Shown piece after piece: positions 4,652 through 5,119 of a stretch of DNA of 5,119 nucleotides. Source of the DNA: Chloroflexota bacterium (GTDB lineage: Bacteria > Chloroflexota > Dormibacteria > Aeolococcales > Aeolococcaceae); NCBI GenBank assembly GCA_003491925.1, contig DNAU01000365.1:1-5119 (forward strand), in the 5' to 3' direction. Both the position numbers and the translations under genes were made by a program. The notes under the pieces were generated by a model. That model saw only the letters and a program-made list of their open reading frames with translations. It searched no databases and was not told the origin of the DNA. The stretch's first letter is position 1, and the number at the start of each line of letters is the position of its first letter.

Positions 4652-5119
4652 ACCTCACCATCGCCGAGATCAGGGAACTGCCCCTCCCGGCTGCCCTCTT
4701 CGATCGTGACGGCGAGCTGATCGCCAGCACTCCGGAATGGCAGGGGGCGGGTCCGGGAACAGTGCTCTTCGCCCTTCGCGGGACGAGGTTGGCGGTTGCG
4801 TCGGAGGCGCACGACCCGGCCTCGGCGACTCTTCTCGACCGCCTCCTGGACGCGATGGAGGCGACGGCCGACGAGTCGGACGGCATCCGACGCCGAAGGA
4901 TCGCCATGCTGACGACCTCGCTCCGGCTCGTCGCCGGGCGCCGCGTCCACACCTCCGGAACGTCACACGACGTCATCGACCTGGCCGCGGCCGGGATCAC
5001 CGCCAGGACCGGCTTGAAGGTCCGGATCGACGGTCGTCCCGCGTTTCCGGTCCATGCTCCGGAGGTCGCCGCGCTCGCGCTGGTGCAACTCGCCGTGAAT
5101 GCAGAGCGTCACACCCGGA
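4648..5119 (+). CDS. histidine-kinase-like ATPase (GHKL) protein, 5' part; runs off window
   Basis: The ATG at 4648 overlaps the TGA of the 101-residue gene (ATGA), implying translational coupling. The 157 visible residues have no stop. Residues 12-50 (LPAALFDRDGELIASTPEW and following) resemble the start of a small PAS-like sensor. A helical region follows (60-98), including RRRRIAMLTTSLRLVAGR. Residues 137-155 (APEVAALALVQLAVNAERH) match the beginning of a histidine-kinase ATPase domain, with N151 as the N-box asparagine that coordinates magnesium-ATP. No membrane segment is visible, so it is probably cytoplasmic. The region where a phospho-accepting His would be expected lacks an obvious H-E/D-x-R/K box; H101 and H107 are the only nearby histidines. 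It may be a histidine kinase or a GHKL ATPase of another type. The G1 and G2 boxes would lie beyond the window. Confidence 0.72.
   Translation, partial: MNLTIAEIRELPLPAALFDRDGELIASTPEWQGAGPGTVLFALRGTRLAVASEAHDPASATLLDRLLDAMEATADESDGIRRRRIAMLTTSLRLVAGRRVHTSGTSHDVIDLAAAGITARTGLKVRIDGRPAFPVHAPEVAALALVQLAVNAERHTR

Noticed and set aside
4488..5000. Minus-strand frames opposite the kinase-like gene
   Set aside because: They are Arg/Ser/Pro-rich without family features, and the plus strand carries a coherent protein with an N box and a coupled start.
1..5119. CRISPR array, tRNA or rRNA gene, insertion sequence or attachment site
   Set aside because: I saw no spaced repeat series, tRNA-like cloverleaf, rRNA sequence, transposase motif or terminal inverted repeats on either strand.

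Overview
The window is very G+C-rich chromosomal DNA with strongly G/C-biased third codon positions. Three plus-strand genes start 7-8 bases after a TANNNT-like -10 box and have no Shine-Dalgarno sequence, so their mRNAs are probably leaderless. Together with a sortase of the TLxTC type, this suggests an actinobacterium or a related high-GC terrestrial lineage such as Candidatus Dormibacterota. That placement is inference, because no marker gene in the window fixes the phylum.

Layout, left to right. (1) 1-339 (+): the 3' part of a single-stranded DNA-binding protein gene, cut by the window edge. (2) 340-466: an intergenic region with a strong GC hairpin (393-435) and a probable -10 box. (3) 467-1429 (+): a zinc-free quinone oxidoreductase of the medium-chain dehydrogenase/reductase superfamily, resembling PIG3/TP53I3. 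(4) 1430-1495: a short regulatory gap with a direct repeat, a hairpin and a clear leaderless -10 box. (5) 1496-2626 (+): an unrecognised 376-residue protein with two possibly related alpha/beta modules, a Pro/Ala linker and a C-terminal helical segment. (6) 2638-3324 (+): a membrane-anchored sortase with a His/Cys/Arg triad; its -10 box overlaps the stop codon of the preceding gene. (7) 3343-3945 (-): a single-pass membrane protein with a four-cysteine outer domain, convergent with the sortase. (8) 3950-4342 (-): the C-terminal half of a ParA/MinD-like ATPase with no visible Walker A region. (9) 4346-4651 (+): an unknown 101-residue protein whose start abuts, head to head, the point where ATPase similarity stops. 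(10) 4648-5119 (+): a protein overlapping the previous gene by ATGA, with a histidine-kinase-type ATPase N box just before the window ends.

Functionally the window looks like a patchwork rather than one pathway. Two translationally coupled pairs are visible: the minus-strand ATPase fragment with the membrane protein, and the plus-strand 101-residue protein with the kinase-like ATPase. The sortase and the convergent four-cysteine protein would both act outside the membrane, but no sortase sorting signal is visible in any complete product here. The most notable point is near 4340, where an ATPase gene is cut off by an opposite-strand gene; this is either a real rearrangement or an assembly join. 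No RNA gene, CRISPR array, insertion sequence or complete novel system is visible.
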